Source of the DNA: Limnohabitans sp. B9-3
GTDB lineage: Bacteria > Pseudomonadota > Gammaproteobacteria > Burkholderiales > Burkholderiaceae_C
Reading direction: 5' to 3'
DNA: 64,000 nucleotides
NCBI RefSeq assembly: GCF_002778325.1
Contig: NZ_NESI01000005.1
Coordinates: 1-64,000, forward strand
The notes under the pieces are model-generated. The model did not search any database. It was given only the letters and a program-made list of their open reading frames with translations, and had not been told where the DNA came from. The position numbers were made by a program, and so were the translations under genes. Shown here piece by piece: positions 46,174 through 55,362 of this stretch (position 1 is its first letter; each line of letters begins with the position of its first letter).

Positions 46174-48024
46174 TCAGAAAGCGTCTTCAGGCAAATCAGC
46201 GCAAGTCGGGTCACGGCTGCTGACCACGTTGAGCCAAGCCCCAATCTTGGGCAGTTCGTAGCGGAAGAAGTAGCGGCAAGCGGCGCGGCGACCCTGTGCT
46301 GCCGGTGTGTCGTCTTGCCCGAGACTGGCAGCAACGTCGAGCCAAATCCAAGCAATGACGGTGTGACCAAAAGCCTGCAAATAAGGCACCGCATTGGCCA
46401 GTGCCTGTGCGGGCTCGGCACCAGCCCAGGCTTGCTGCGTGGCTTGGCCAATTTGCTGGAGGGCAGCGCGCAAGGCCGCGGCTTCTGGCGCCCAGTCCGT
46501 TTCGGCTTTGCTGGCTGTGGCCATCATGCGTTCGCCTAAAAGGTGCAGGCCACGCCCGTTTTCCATGAGCACCTTGCGGCCCAGTAGGTCCATGGCCTGA
46601 ATGCCGTGGGTACCTTCATGGATCATGTTCAAGCGGTTGTCGCGCCAATACTGCTCCACAGGGAAGTCGCGGGTGTAGCCGTAGCCCCCGTGAATCTGGA
46701 TGGCCAAGCTGTTGGCCTCCAAACACCACTCGCTGGGAAAGCTCTTGACGATGGGCGTGAGTACTTCAAGCAGCAAGCGCGCCACATCGGCATCTTCTGT
46801 GGTGCCCGTGTGTTGTTCGTCCACCAAGCGGGCGCTGTACAAAGCCAGCGCCAAAGCGCCTTCGCTGTAGGCTTTTTGTGCCAACAACATGCGCTTGATG
46901 TCGGCGTGTTCGATGATGCGCACCTGAGGGCGGCTGGCGTCCTTGCCCCCTGCCCCGCTGGGTCGGCCTTGTGGGCGGTTTTTCGCATAGTCGAGGCTGG
47001 CGTAATAACCGGCCATGCCCAGCATGGTGGCGGCCATGCCCACACCGATGCGCGCTTCGTTCATCATGTGGAACATGCAGCGAAGGCCTTCCCCGGGCTT
47101 GCCCACGAGGTAGCCCACAGCACCGCTACCGGCGCCGTCCAAGCCTTCGCCGGATTCTCCGCGCACGGGGTACTTGCCCTCCCCAAAGTTCAACAAGGTG
47201 TTGGTTGTGCCGCGCCAACCGCATTTGTGGTTCAGCCCAGCCAGCGCCACGTCGTTGCGTTCGCCGGTGAGCTGCCCATCGGTGCCCACCAGCTTTTTGG
47301 GCACGATGAACAGCGAGATGCCCTTGACGCCCGGCACCAGTTGGCCATTCACATCTGGGATTTTGGCCAACACCAAGTGGATGATGTTCTCGGAGAGTTC
47401 ATGCTCGCCTGATGAGATCCACATCTTGTTGCCTTTGAGGCGGTAACGCGCACCTAGCGGATCGACCTCAAACGCATCGCCATCGGGCGTGGCGCGGGTC
47501 GTCACGTCGCTCAGCGAGGAGCCCGCTTGCGGCTCGCTCAGGCACATGGTGCCGGAGAACCGTCCTGAAAACTCGTTGGCAGCAAACACCTGCTTTTGCA
47601 AATCCGTGCCGTGCACCATCAGCAAATTGGCGTTGCCGCTGGTCAGCATGCCCGAGCCAATGCTCACCGAAGCCATGGCAAAAAAGGCATTGGCCGCAGC
47701 CTCCACCGTGTAGGGCAATTGCATGCCCCCAAACTCGTAATCTTGTGCGGCACTGAGCATGCCCGATTCGGCATAGGCCTTGTAGGCGTCGTGCGTGGCT
47801 TGCGGCAGCGTGACTTTTTCGCCGTCAAAGTGCGGCTCTTGCGTGTCGACCAATCGGTTGAACGGGGCGTACTTCTCGCGGGCGATGCGCTCGCAGGTGT
47901 CGAGCACCGCATCAAAGGTCTCACGCGAGTGGTCGGCAAAACGCTCACGGGACTGCAGGCTTTCAACCCTCAGCCAGTCGTGCAGCAAAAAATCAACGGT
48001 GGGACGCAAACTCATAACGCTCAT
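46174..48024 (-). CDS. Acyl-CoA dehydrogenase, long form
   Basis: A 616-residue ACAD, longer than the usual 380. It has an extra N-terminal helix and a C-terminal extension as in FadE5-type enzymes. The FAD and substrate motifs TMCLSEPQAGSSLSDV and NKMWISSGEHELSENIIHLVLA are present. The segment MIHEGTHGIQAMDLLGRK carries the catalytic base. It would oxidise an acyl-CoA to the enoyl-CoA, the first beta-oxidation step. The terminator hairpins between it and the thiolase gene suggest a separate promoter. Confidence 0.9.
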   Translation of the reverse strand: MSVMSLRPTVDFLLHDWLRVESLQSRERFADHSRETFDAVLDTCERIAREKYAPFNRLVDTQEPHFDGEKVTLPQATHDAYKAYAESGMLSAAQDYEFGGMQLPYTVEAAANAFFAMASVSIGSGMLTSGNANLLMVHGTDLQKQVFAANEFSGRFSGTMCLSEPQAGSSLSDVTTRATPDGDAFEVDPLGARYRLKGNKMWISSGEHELSENIIHLVLAKIPDVNGQLVPGVKGISLFIVPKKLVGTDGQLTGERNDVALAGLNHKCGWRGTTNTLLNFGEGKYPVRGESGEGLDGAGSGAVGYLVGKPGEGLRCMFHMMNEARIGVGMAATMLGMAGYYASLDYAKNRPQGRPSGAGGKDASRPQVRIIEHADIKRMLLAQKAYSEGALALALYSARLVDEQHTGTTEDADVARLLLEVLTPIVKSFPSEWCLEANSLAIQIHGGYGYTRDFPVEQYWRDNRLNMIHEGTHGIQAMDLLGRKVLMENGRGLHLLGERMMATASKAETDWAPEAAALRAALQQIGQATQQAWAGAEPAQALANAVPYLQAFGHTVIAWIWLDVAASLGQDDTPAAQGRRAACRYFFRYELPKIGAWLNVVSSRDPTCADLPEDAF

Positions 48025-48039
48025 CCAGATTTAGAACAT

Positions 48040-48098
48040 AAAAAAAGGCGGCCAGCTCAAAGCCAACCGCCCTTCGCGTTGATCAGGCATCAACGCGA
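48040..48098 (-). terminator. Tandem hairpins and T-run after the thiolase gene
   Basis: Downstream of the thiolase stop on the minus strand comes TCGCGTTGAT/ATCAACGCGA (48074-48083 and 48089-48098), a perfect 10-bp stem. It is followed by a GGCGG/CCGCC imperfect hairpin (48047-48071) and seven T residues. The second looks like an intrinsic terminator; the first has no T-run. Confidence 0.65.
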
Positions 48099-48105
48099 GA
48101 CTGCA

Positions 48106-49281
48106 TCACAGCACTTCGAAAATGCCGCAAGCGCCCATGCCGCCACCGATACACATGGTCACCGCCACGCGCTTGGCGCCACGGCGTTTGCCTTCGATCA
48201 GGGCATGGCCTGTCAAACGCTGGCCGCTCACGCCGTAGGGGTGACCCAAGGCAATCGCGCCGCCGTTGACGTTCAAACGCTCAGCAGGAATGCCCAGCTT
48301 GTCGCGGCAGTACAGCACTTGTACGGCAAAGGCTTCGTTCAACTCCCACAGGTCGATGTCGTTGACCGTCAGGCCCAAACGCTTCAAGGCTTTAGGCACG
48401 GCGTAGACGGGGCCAATGCCCATTTCGTCAGGCTCGCAACCGGCAACAGCGAAACCGAGGAATCGGCCCAAAGGTTGCAAGCCACGTTTGCTGGCCAACT
48501 CTTCGCTCATCACCACGCAAGCACCGGCGCCGTCCGAGAACTGGCTGGCGTTACCGGCGGTGACCAAGCCACCAGGCATGGCCGAGCGCAAACCGCGAAT
48601 GGCTTCGACGGTGGTGCCCTCGCGGGTGCCTTCGTCGCGGCTGACGGTGACTTGTTTGGTCATCATGCCCATGACTTTGTCGATCACGCCTGCTGTGACA
48701 GTGATGGGGGCGATTTCTGCGTCAAACAAACCCGCAGCTTGTGCGGCACAGGCTTTTTGTTGGCTGCCTGCGCCGTACTCGTCCATCACGTCGCGGCTGA
48801 TGTTGTAACGCTTGGCCACTTGCTCAGCGGTTTGCAACATGTTCCAGTAGATTTCTGGTTTTTTCTTCATCAAGTTGACGTCGCCCAACATGTGTTGGTT
48901 CATCTCTTGCTGCACGCAAGAAATGCTTTCCACACCGCCAGCCACATAAATATCGCCTTCGCCCGCAATGATGCGTTGCGAAGCCAGTGCAATGGTTTGC
49001 AGGCCAGAAGAACAGAAGCGGTTGACGGTCACGCCCGACACAGAAACAGGGCAATCGGCCATCAGCGCGATTTGACGTGCGATGTTGGCGCCGGTGGCGC
49101 CTTCGGGGTTGGCACAACCCATGATGACGTCTTCGACTTCACCTGCGTCGATGCCGGCGCGTGCGATGGCGTGTTTCACGGCATGGCCACCCAGCGTCGC
49201 GCCGTGGGTCATGTTGAAGGCACCTTTCCAGCTCTTGGCGAGCGGGGTGCGGGCGGTAGATACGATGACAGCGTTGGTCAT
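48106..49281 (-). CDS. Acetyl-CoA C-acyltransferase (thiolase)
   Basis: A 391-residue degradative-type thiolase. The acylated Cys90 lies in [12 protein letters not shown]. The downstream motifs [23 protein letters not shown] (His) and [16 protein letters not shown] (second Cys) are complete. It cleaves 3-ketoacyl-CoA with CoA. It follows the FadB-like gene with 20 bases between. Confidence 0.92.
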   Translation of the reverse strand: MTNAVIVSTARTPLAKSWKGAFNMTHGATLGGHAVKHAIARAGIDAGEVEDVIMGCANPEGATGANIARQIALMADCPVSVSGVTVNRFCSSGLQTIALASQRIIAGEGDIYVAGGVESISCVQQEMNQHMLGDVNLMKKKPEIYWNMLQTAEQVAKRYNISRDVMDEYGAGSQQKACAAQAAGLFDAEIAPITVTAGVIDKVMGMMTKQVTVSRDEGTREGTTVEAIRGLRSAMPGGLVTAGNASQFSDGAGACVVMSEELASKRGLQPLGRFLGFAVAGCEPDEMGIGPVYAVPKALKRLGLTVNDIDLWELNEAFAVQVLYCRDKLGIPAERLNVNGGAIALGHPYGVSGQRLTGHALIEGKRRGAKRVAVTMCIGGGMGACGIFEVL

Positions 49282-49301
49282 GAGGAGTCCTTAATTCGGT
49301 T

Positions 49302-51401
49302 TCAGTTGAAGGTCTTGCCTTCGGCGGCGAGCTTGGCCAGCAACGGGGCTGGTTTCCAGAACTCGGCGTCATCGAGGGGGTTGGTGGCAAAGCGGTTCAT
49401 GGCTTGCACCACGTTGAACAGGCCGATTTGGTCGGCGTACAGCATGGGGCCACCGCGGTAGATCGGGAAGCCGTAGCCGGTGATGTAGACCATGTCGATG
49501 TCGCTGGCCTTGGAGGCAATGCCTTCTTCCAAGATGTGGGCGGCTTCGTTGACCAACGAGAACACCAAACGTTGCACGATTTCTTCGTCGCTGATCTTGC
49601 GGGCGGTGATGCCCATGTCGGCGCGGTGCTTGACGATCATGGCCTCCACCTCTTTGTTGGGGATGGCATCACGTTTGCCAGCTTGGTAGTCGTACCAACC
49701 TGCGCCCGTTTTTTGACCGTAACGGCCCATCTCGCACAACAAGTCAGCGGTTTTGCTGTACTTCATGTTGGGCTTTTCTTGGTAGCGGCGCTTGCGGATG
49801 GCCCAGCCAATGTCGTTGCCTGCCAAGTCACCCATGCGGAATGGGCCCATGGCAAAACCAAACTTCTCAATGGCTTTGTCCACTTGCGAGGGCGTACAGC
49901 CTTCTTCCAGCAAGAAGCCGCCTTGACGGCCGTATTGCTCAATCATGCGGTTGCCGATGAAGCCGTCGCACACGCCTGACACGACGGCGGTTTTCTTGAT
50001 CTTCTTGGCCACAGCCATGACCGTGGCCAGCACGTCTTTGGCGGTTGCTGCGCCGCGCACGACTTCAAGCAGCTTCATCACGTTGGCTGGGCTGAAGAAG
50101 TGCATACCCACCACGTCTTGTGGACGCTTGGTGAAGTTGGCGATTTGGTTCACGTCCAAGGTGGAGGTGTTGGAAGCCAAGATGGCACCGGGCTTCATCA
50201 CCGCGTCGAGTTGCTTGAACACGGTTTCTTTGACGCCCATTTCTTCAAACACGGCCTCGATCACCAAATCGGCGTCTTTGAGGTCGTCGTAGCTCAAGGT
50301 GGTGGTCAGCAAAGCCATACGCTGTGCGTATTTGTCTTCTTTGAGCTTTCCCTTTTTAACTTGCGCTTCGTAGTTTTTCTTGATCGTGGCAATGCCGCGG
50401 TCCAAGGCTTCCTGCTTGGTTTCGAGCATCTTGACGGGGATGCCTGCATTCAAGAAGTTCATGGTGATACCGCCACCCATGGTGCCCGCACCGATCACGG
50501 CAACTTGCTTGATGTCGCGTGTGGGGGTGTCGCTGGGCACGTCTGGAATCTTAGCGGCTGCACGTTGTGAGGTGAACAAGTGACGCAAAGCGCGGCACTC
50601 GGGTGTCCACATCAAGTTGGTGAAAATCTCGCGTTCGAGAACCATGCCATCGTCGAACTTCTTCTTGGTGGCGGCTTGCACGGCGTCCACGCACTTGGGC
50701 GGTGCGGGGTAGTTTTTGGCCATGCCTTTGACCATGTTGCGGGTGAACTGGAAGTAAGCATCACCTTGGGGGTGCTTGCAAGGCAGGTCACGCACGCGGG
50801 GTAAGGGGCGCACATCGGCCATCGAACGGGCGAACGCCAAAGCTTCGTCCATCAATGAGGCGGGCGATGCGGCCATTTGGTCGAACAGCTTTTGGCCGGG
50901 CAACATGGCGAGCATTTCGCTCATGATGGCTTCGCCGCTGACGATTATGTTCAGCGCAGCTTCGACGCCCAACACGCGTGGCAAGCGTTGTGTGCCACCC
51001 GCGCCGGGGATCAAACCAATCTTCACCTCAGGCAGCGCAATGCTGGCACCGGGTGCGGCAATGCGGTAGTGGCAACCGAGGGCCAATTCCAAGCCGCCGC
51101 CCATGGCGACCGAGTGAATGGCAGCCACGACGGGCTTGGTGCTGTTTTCGATGACCGAGATCACGCTCAACAAGTTGGGTTCTTGGATCGCTTTGGGCGA
51201 ACCAAATTCGCGAATGTCTGCACCGCCCGAGAAGGCCTTGCCCTCACCGGTCACCACAATGGCTTTGACAGCGGCATCGGCCAAGGCCTTGGCCACACCG
51301 TCAGCAATTGCTTGACGTGTCGACAAACCCAAACCGTTGACCGGTGGGTTGTTGAGAGAAATCACGGCCACGTCGCCGTGAACTTTGTAGTCTGCACTCA
51401 T
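49302..51401 (-). CDS. Bifunctional enoyl-CoA hydratase / 3-hydroxyacyl-CoA dehydrogenase (FadB/FadJ-like)
   Basis: A 699-residue two-activity enzyme. The crotonase domain covers residues 5-190 (VTGEGKAFSGGADIREF; HSVAMGGGLELALGCHYR). A 3-hydroxyacyl-CoA dehydrogenase domain begins with VIGAGTMGGGITMNFLNAGIPVKMLE near residue 300 and ends in the EGIASKASDIDMVYITGYGFP domain. The start at 51401 is preferred to 51422. A TetR-like palindrome lies 34 bases upstream of its ATG. Confidence 0.92.
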   Translation of the reverse strand: MSADYKVHGDVAVISLNNPPVNGLGLSTRQAIADGVAKALADAAVKAIVVTGEGKAFSGGADIREFGSPKAIQEPNLLSVISVIENSTKPVVAAIHSVAMGGGLELALGCHYRIAAPGASIALPEVKIGLIPGAGGTQRLPRVLGVEAALNIIVSGEAIMSEMLAMLPGQKLFDQMAASPASLMDEALAFARSMADVRPLPRVRDLPCKHPQGDAYFQFTRNMVKGMAKNYPAPPKCVDAVQAATKKKFDDGMVLEREIFTNLMWTPECRALRHLFTSQRAAAKIPDVPSDTPTRDIKQVAVIGAGTMGGGITMNFLNAGIPVKMLETKQEALDRGIATIKKNYEAQVKKGKLKEDKYAQRMALLTTTLSYDDLKDADLVIEAVFEEMGVKETVFKQLDAVMKPGAILASNTSTLDVNQIANFTKRPQDVVGMHFFSPANVMKLLEVVRGAATAKDVLATVMAVAKKIKKTAVVSGVCDGFIGNRMIEQYGRQGGFLLEEGCTPSQVDKAIEKFGFAMGPFRMGDLAGNDIGWAIRKRRYQEKPNMKYSKTADLLCEMGRYGQKTGAGWYDYQAGKRDAIPNKEVEAMIVKHRADMGITARKISDEEIVQRLVFSLVNEAAHILEEGIASKASDIDMVYITGYGFPIYRGGPMLYADQIGLFNVVQAMNRFATNPLDDAEFWKPAPLLAKLAAEGKTFN

Positions 51402-51434
51402 GCGGGTTCCTTGTTGGAGCAAATGAAGGAAAAA

Positions 51435-51448
51435 AGAACGGTCGTTCT
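51435..51448. promoter_or_regulatory. TetR-type inverted repeat upstream of the FadB-like gene
   Basis: AGAACG and CGTTCT flank a 2-base centre (51435-51448) in the gap between the HAAT ATPase and the FadB-like gene. A similar GCACGATCGTGC lies before the acyl-CoA ligase gene, sharing the core G-N-A-C-G-N-T-C-G-T-N-C. Confidence 0.55.
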
Positions 51449-51462
51449 ATTTTTATTCTAGA

Positions 51463-52158
51463 TCAAACTTCAAGCCATTCACGTCGGGTATACGCGTCTG
51501 CTTTCAGTTCAGCGGGTGTGCCTGTGAACACAATGCTGCCGTGGCCCATGACCAACACGCGGTCAGAAATGTCCATGGCAATGGTGAGTTTTTGCTCAAT
51601 CAGCAACACCGAAATGCCGCGTGCTTTGAGCGTCTGTAAATACTGGCCGACCAACTCGACAATCTTGGGCGCCAAGCCCTCGGTGGGTTCGTCAATGATG
51701 ATCAAGTCGGGGTCGCCCATGAGGGTGCGGCACAGCGTGAGCATTTGCTGCTCGCCGCCTGACATCACGCCTGCTTCCGTGTGTTCGCGCTCTTTCAAAC
51801 GCGGGAACATGGCGTACATGTCGTCGAAGGACCAACGGCTGCCCTCGCCTTTGCCTTTTTGGCCCAGCAACAAGTTTTGGTGCACGGTCAGGGTCGGAAA
51901 AATGTCGCGACTTTCAGGCACATAACCCAGCCCTAAATGGGCGATTTGGTAGGCCTTTTTGTCGAGAATGGATTGGCCCTTCCAGTCAATCTGGCCCTTG
52001 CAATCCACCAAGCCCATGATGCTGCGTGCGGTGGTGGAACGGCCTGAACCGTTGCGTCCCAAAAGCGACACAATTTCGCCGGGCTGGATGTCGAACGACA
52101 CGCCATGTAAGACATGGCTTTTGCCGTAAAACGCGTGAAGATTTTCAATGTGAAGCAT
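51463..52158 (-). CDS. livF: HAAT-family ABC transporter ATPase (LivF-like)
   Basis: A 231-residue ATPase. The Walker A is GRNGSGRST near residue 34, with Arg in place of the usual Lys. The signature MSGGEQQMLTLCRTL and Walker B LIIIDEPTEGLAPK follow. It lies 31 bases behind LivG. The liv name marks family only; the substrate may be an acid rather than an amino acid. The Lys-to-Arg Walker A change could weaken ATP hydrolysis. Confidence 0.88.
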   Translation of the reverse strand: MLHIENLHAFYGKSHVLHGVSFDIQPGEIVSLLGRNGSGRSTTARSIMGLVDCKGQIDWKGQSILDKKAYQIAHLGLGYVPESRDIFPTLTVHQNLLLGQKGKGEGSRWSFDDMYAMFPRLKEREHTEAGVMSGGEQQMLTLCRTLMGDPDLIIIDEPTEGLAPKIVELVGQYLQTLKARGISVLLIEQKLTIAMDISDRVLVMGHGSIVFTGTPAELKADAYTRREWLEV

Positions 52159-52189
52159 GCGGTGTTTCTCGCGCTGTCGTGTTGATGGG

Positions 52190-52954
52190 TCAGCCGTGAG
52201 CTTGAGAGTCAGCTACGGTCGAGCCCAAATAAGCTTCTTGCACCTTGGCATTGGCGCGCACAGCTTCGGGGGTGTCAAAGGCGATGACTTCGCCGTACAC
52301 CACCACGGCAATCTTGTCGGCCAAACCGAAGACCACACCCATGTCGTGCTCGACGGTCAGCAAGGTTTTACCTTCGGTGACTTGGCGGATGAGTTGGATG
52401 AATCGCTTGGTTTCGCTCTTGCTCATGCCCGCCGTAGGCTCGTCGAGCAAGATGACATTCGCGCCGCCCGCGATGGTGATGCCAATTTCTAAGGCGCGTT
52501 GTTCGGCGTAAGTCAGGTTCATGGCCAACACGTCACGCTTTTTATCCAGGCGAATTTCTTCCATCAACTTTTCAGCGGCGTTGTTGGCGTCGTCTAAATC
52601 GGCCAAAAACTTGAAGAAGGTGTACTTGTAGCCCAACTTCCACAAAACGGCGCAGCGCAAGTTTTCAAACACACTCAACTTCGGAAAGATGTTGGTGATC
52701 TGAAAACTGCGGGATAAGCCCAAACGGTTGATCTCAAATGGCTTTTTGTGGTCGATGCGGTTCTCGCCCAACCAAATCTCACCGCTGCTGGGCTCAAGCC
52801 GGCCGCTGATGAGGTTGAACAAGGTGGATTTACCGGCGCCGTTGGGGCCAATGATGCCCACGCGCTCGCCGGATTGCACCGCTAAATCAACGCCTCGGAT
52901 GATTTCGGTCTTGCCGAAATTCTTGCGTACGTCTTTGAGTTCGAGCGCGATCAC
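52190..52954 (-). CDS. livG: HAAT-family ABC transporter ATPase (LivG-like)
   Basis: A 254-residue ATPase. The Walker A GPNGAGKSTL near residue 36, the signature-equivalent NLTYAEQRALEIGITIAG and Walker B VILLDEPTAGMSK are intact. The start is GTG overlapping the livM stop by 4 bases (GTGA). The LivG half has a canonical Lys, unlike its partner. Confidence 0.9.
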   Translation of the reverse strand: MIALELKDVRKNFGKTEIIRGVDLAVQSGERVGIIGPNGAGKSTLFNLISGRLEPSSGEIWLGENRIDHKKPFEINRLGLSRSFQITNIFPKLSVFENLRCAVLWKLGYKYTFFKFLADLDDANNAAEKLMEEIRLDKKRDVLAMNLTYAEQRALEIGITIAGGANVILLDEPTAGMSKSETKRFIQLIRQVTEGKTLLTVEHDMGVVFGLADKIAVVVYGEVIAFDTPEAVRANAKVQEAYLGSTVADSQAHG

Positions 52955-54249
52955 AGGGCCTCCCGGCGTTTGATTTCTTTTTCGATGAACACCTGTGTCT
53001 CATCCCAATCGTGAACAAATTGGCGTCTGGCCAACTCAAACAGCCCCAAGCCGGTGAGCATGACAAACGCCGACCCAAACCAGCTGTTGAGCGATTCGGC
53101 GTTCAGGTGCACACCCGCAAACTTCAACTCAGGGCCAAGGGCCGCATTGAGTTGCAGGTGGTAGACCATTTCAATCATGGCTGCAGCCCCCGCCAGCGCC
53201 ATCAATGCGGTGACGGCGAGGCCTAGATAAGCCACCCACATTTGCCGCAAGCGACCAAAGGCAGCCAAACGCAAGTTCATCATGATCAAGCTGGCGATGC
53301 CGCCAGGGGCAAACATCACCATGAACAAGAACACCAAGCCCAAATACAGAAGCCACGCTTTGGTGAACTCGGACAGCAACACAAATGCCAGCACCATCAA
53401 CACCGCACCGATGAGGGGGCCAAAGAAGAAGGTGGCGCCACCCAAGAAGGTGAACAACAAATAAGCGCCTGAACGCCCTGCGCCCACCACTTCGGCTGTG
53501 ACGATCTCAAAGTTGACCGAGGCCAAGCCGCCCGCAATGCCCGCGAAAAAGCCCGCAATGATGAACGACAGGTAACGCACATGCTGTGTGTTGTAGCCAA
53601 TAAATTCAACGCGCTCGGGGTTGTCGCGCACAGCATTCAAAATCCGGCCCAGCGGGGTGCGGGTGAAGGCGTACATCAAAGCTACACACACCAAGGTGTA
53701 GGCGGCAGTGAGGTAATACACCTGCACAGGCGGACCGTAAGTGATGCCCATGAAGGCTTCACCCATGACACGGTTGCCCGACACACCGGCTTCGCCGCCG
53801 AAGAATTCCGAAAACATCAGCGACATCGCAAACACCAACTCGCCCACGCCCATCGTGATCATGGCGAAGGTGGTGCCGGACTTGCGCGTGGTCACGTAGC
53901 CAAATAAAACAGCAAACAGCATGCCGCCTACCCCACCCACCAAGGGAATCAAGGTGACAGGAATATTGAGAGCCCCATTGCTAGCCGCATTCAGTGCATG
54001 CATGGCAATGTAGGAACCGAGGCCCGTGTACACCGCATGGCCAAAGCTCAACATACCGCCCTGTCCCAACAACATGTTGTAGGACAGGCAAGCAATCATG
54101 GCAATGCCCATTTGGGTGAGCATGGTGACTGACAAGTTGCTGGTGAACACCATAGGTGACACCACCAACAGCAGGGCAAACAAGCTCCAAATGACCCAAC
54201 GGGCCACGTTGTAAGGTTTGAATTCGTAATAGGTTTTGGTCAAGGCCAT
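52951..54249 (-). CDS. livM: HAAT-family permease (LivM-like)
   Basis: A 432-residue integral permease with about ten hydrophobic segments, longer than typical LivM because of a C-terminal extension. The cytoplasmic motif RTPLGRILNAVRDNPERVEFIGYNTQHVRYLSF contacts the ATPase. The final 90 residues include a further membrane segment and a Lys/Glu-rich tail. It pairs with LivH. Confidence 0.9.
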   Translation of the reverse strand: MALTKTYYEFKPYNVARWVIWSLFALLLVVSPMVFTSNLSVTMLTQMGIAMIACLSYNMLLGQGGMLSFGHAVYTGLGSYIAMHALNAASNGALNIPVTLIPLVGGVGGMLFAVLFGYVTTRKSGTTFAMITMGVGELVFAMSLMFSEFFGGEAGVSGNRVMGEAFMGITYGPPVQVYYLTAAYTLVCVALMYAFTRTPLGRILNAVRDNPERVEFIGYNTQHVRYLSFIIAGFFAGIAGGLASVNFEIVTAEVVGAGRSGAYLLFTFLGGATFFFGPLIGAVLMVLAFVLLSEFTKAWLLYLGLVFLFMVMFAPGGIASLIMMNLRLAAFGRLRQMWVAYLGLAVTALMALAGAAAMIEMVYHLQLNAALGPELKFAGVHLNAESLNSWFGSAFVMLTGLGLFELARRQFVHDWDETQVFIEKEIKRREAL

Positions 54250-54252
54250 TGC

Positions 54253-55287
54253 TTAAGTCTCCCGGGTGCCCAACAGACCCTTGGGTCGGAAGATCAAGAT
54301 CAACACCAAAAATAAGTACGGCAAGATGGGCGCAACCTGCGACAGGGTGAGCTTCAAGACCGAGTTGTTTTGCAAGGCACTGCTGAGTTGCCAGCCAAAG
54401 CCTTGCATCATGGACACCAAGGAGCTGTCAAAAGCCACAGCAAAGGTTTGCACGACGCCGATCAGAATCGAGGCCAAAAACGCGCCGGCCAAAGAACCCA
54501 TGCCGCCCACGACAACGACCACAAAAATGACGGAACCCACAGTAGCGGCCATAGCTGGCTCGGTGACAAAGGTGCTGCCACCAATCACACCCGCTAAGCC
54601 AGCCAAACCGGTGCCCACACCAAACACCATCATGAAGACGCGCGGAACGTTGTGGCCCAAAGCCTCGACGGCTTCAGGATGTGTCAAAGCCGCTTGAATG
54701 ACCAAGCCAACACGGGTGCGTTTGAGCAGCAGCCACAAGCCCACCATCATCATCAAAGCGACCAACATCATGAAGCCGCGTGTGGCGGGAAACGGCGAAC
54801 ACACCACGCGTACCGCAGCATCTGCCGCATTGCAGAGCTCGGGTGCCGCTGCGCCCCAGACCAAAGACAGACCATTCAAGGAGTTCTGCACCAAGGTGAA
54901 CGCCGGTCCTTGCAAGGAGGGCGGCGGCGCAAAGTCCACAGATGTGCGGCCCCACAGCAGTTGAACCACTTCCAAAACGATGTAGGACAAACCAAACGTC
55001 ACCAGCAACTCGGGCACATGCCCAAATTTGTGCACGCGACGCAAACACAAGCGCTCAAACATCGCGCCTAAAGCGCCCACCAAAATCGGTGCCACCAACA
55101 ATGCCACCCAAAAGCCTAAAACGCTGTTGAGGGTATAGCCAATGTAGGCCCCAATCATGTAAAAGCTGGCGTGCGCAAAGTTAAGCACGCCCATCATGCT
55201 GAAAATCAGCGTCAAGCCTGAGCTGAGCATGAACAACAGCAAGCCGTAGCTCATGCCGTTGAGCATGGAGATGAAGAAAAACTCCAT
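54253..55287 (-). CDS. livH: HAAT-family permease (LivH-like)
   Basis: A 344-residue permease. The N-terminal motif SGLTLIFSMMGVLNFAHASFYMIGAYIGY is the LivH hallmark. A loop of about 40 residues near 120-160 is an addition relative to E. coli LivH. It lies 75 bases behind the binding-protein gene, separated by a terminator-like hairpin. Confidence 0.9.
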   Translation of the reverse strand: MEFFFISMLNGMSYGLLLFMLSSGLTLIFSMMGVLNFAHASFYMIGAYIGYTLNSVLGFWVALLVAPILVGALGAMFERLCLRRVHKFGHVPELLVTFGLSYIVLEVVQLLWGRTSVDFAPPPSLQGPAFTLVQNSLNGLSLVWGAAAPELCNAADAAVRVVCSPFPATRGFMMLVALMMMVGLWLLLKRTRVGLVIQAALTHPEAVEALGHNVPRVFMMVFGVGTGLAGLAGVIGGSTFVTEPAMAATVGSVIFVVVVVGGMGSLAGAFLASILIGVVQTFAVAFDSSLVSMMQGFGWQLSSALQNNSVLKLTLSQVAPILPYLFLVLILIFRPKGLLGTRET

Positions 55288-55313
55288 GGTTGAACCTGTT
55301 TCTCACTGAACCT

Positions 55314-55350
55314 AAAAAGACGGAGTGCCAAGCGAACTTGGCGCTCCGTC
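55314..55350 (-). terminator. Terminator-like hairpin between the binding-protein gene and livH
   Basis: GACGGAG-T-GCCAAG (55319-55332) and CTTGGC-G-CTCCGTC (55337-55350) form a near-perfect 14-bp stem with a CGAA loop. On the minus strand it is followed by TTTTT. Partial read-through would let the binding protein exceed the permease. Confidence 0.7.
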
Positions 55351-55362
55351 ACCCATGACCGC

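Noticed and set aside
47596-49461. 621-codon open frame antisense to the acyl-CoA dehydrogenase and thiolase genes
   Set aside because: It spans two real genes and the terminator between them, and has no recognisable motif; a shadow of codon bias.
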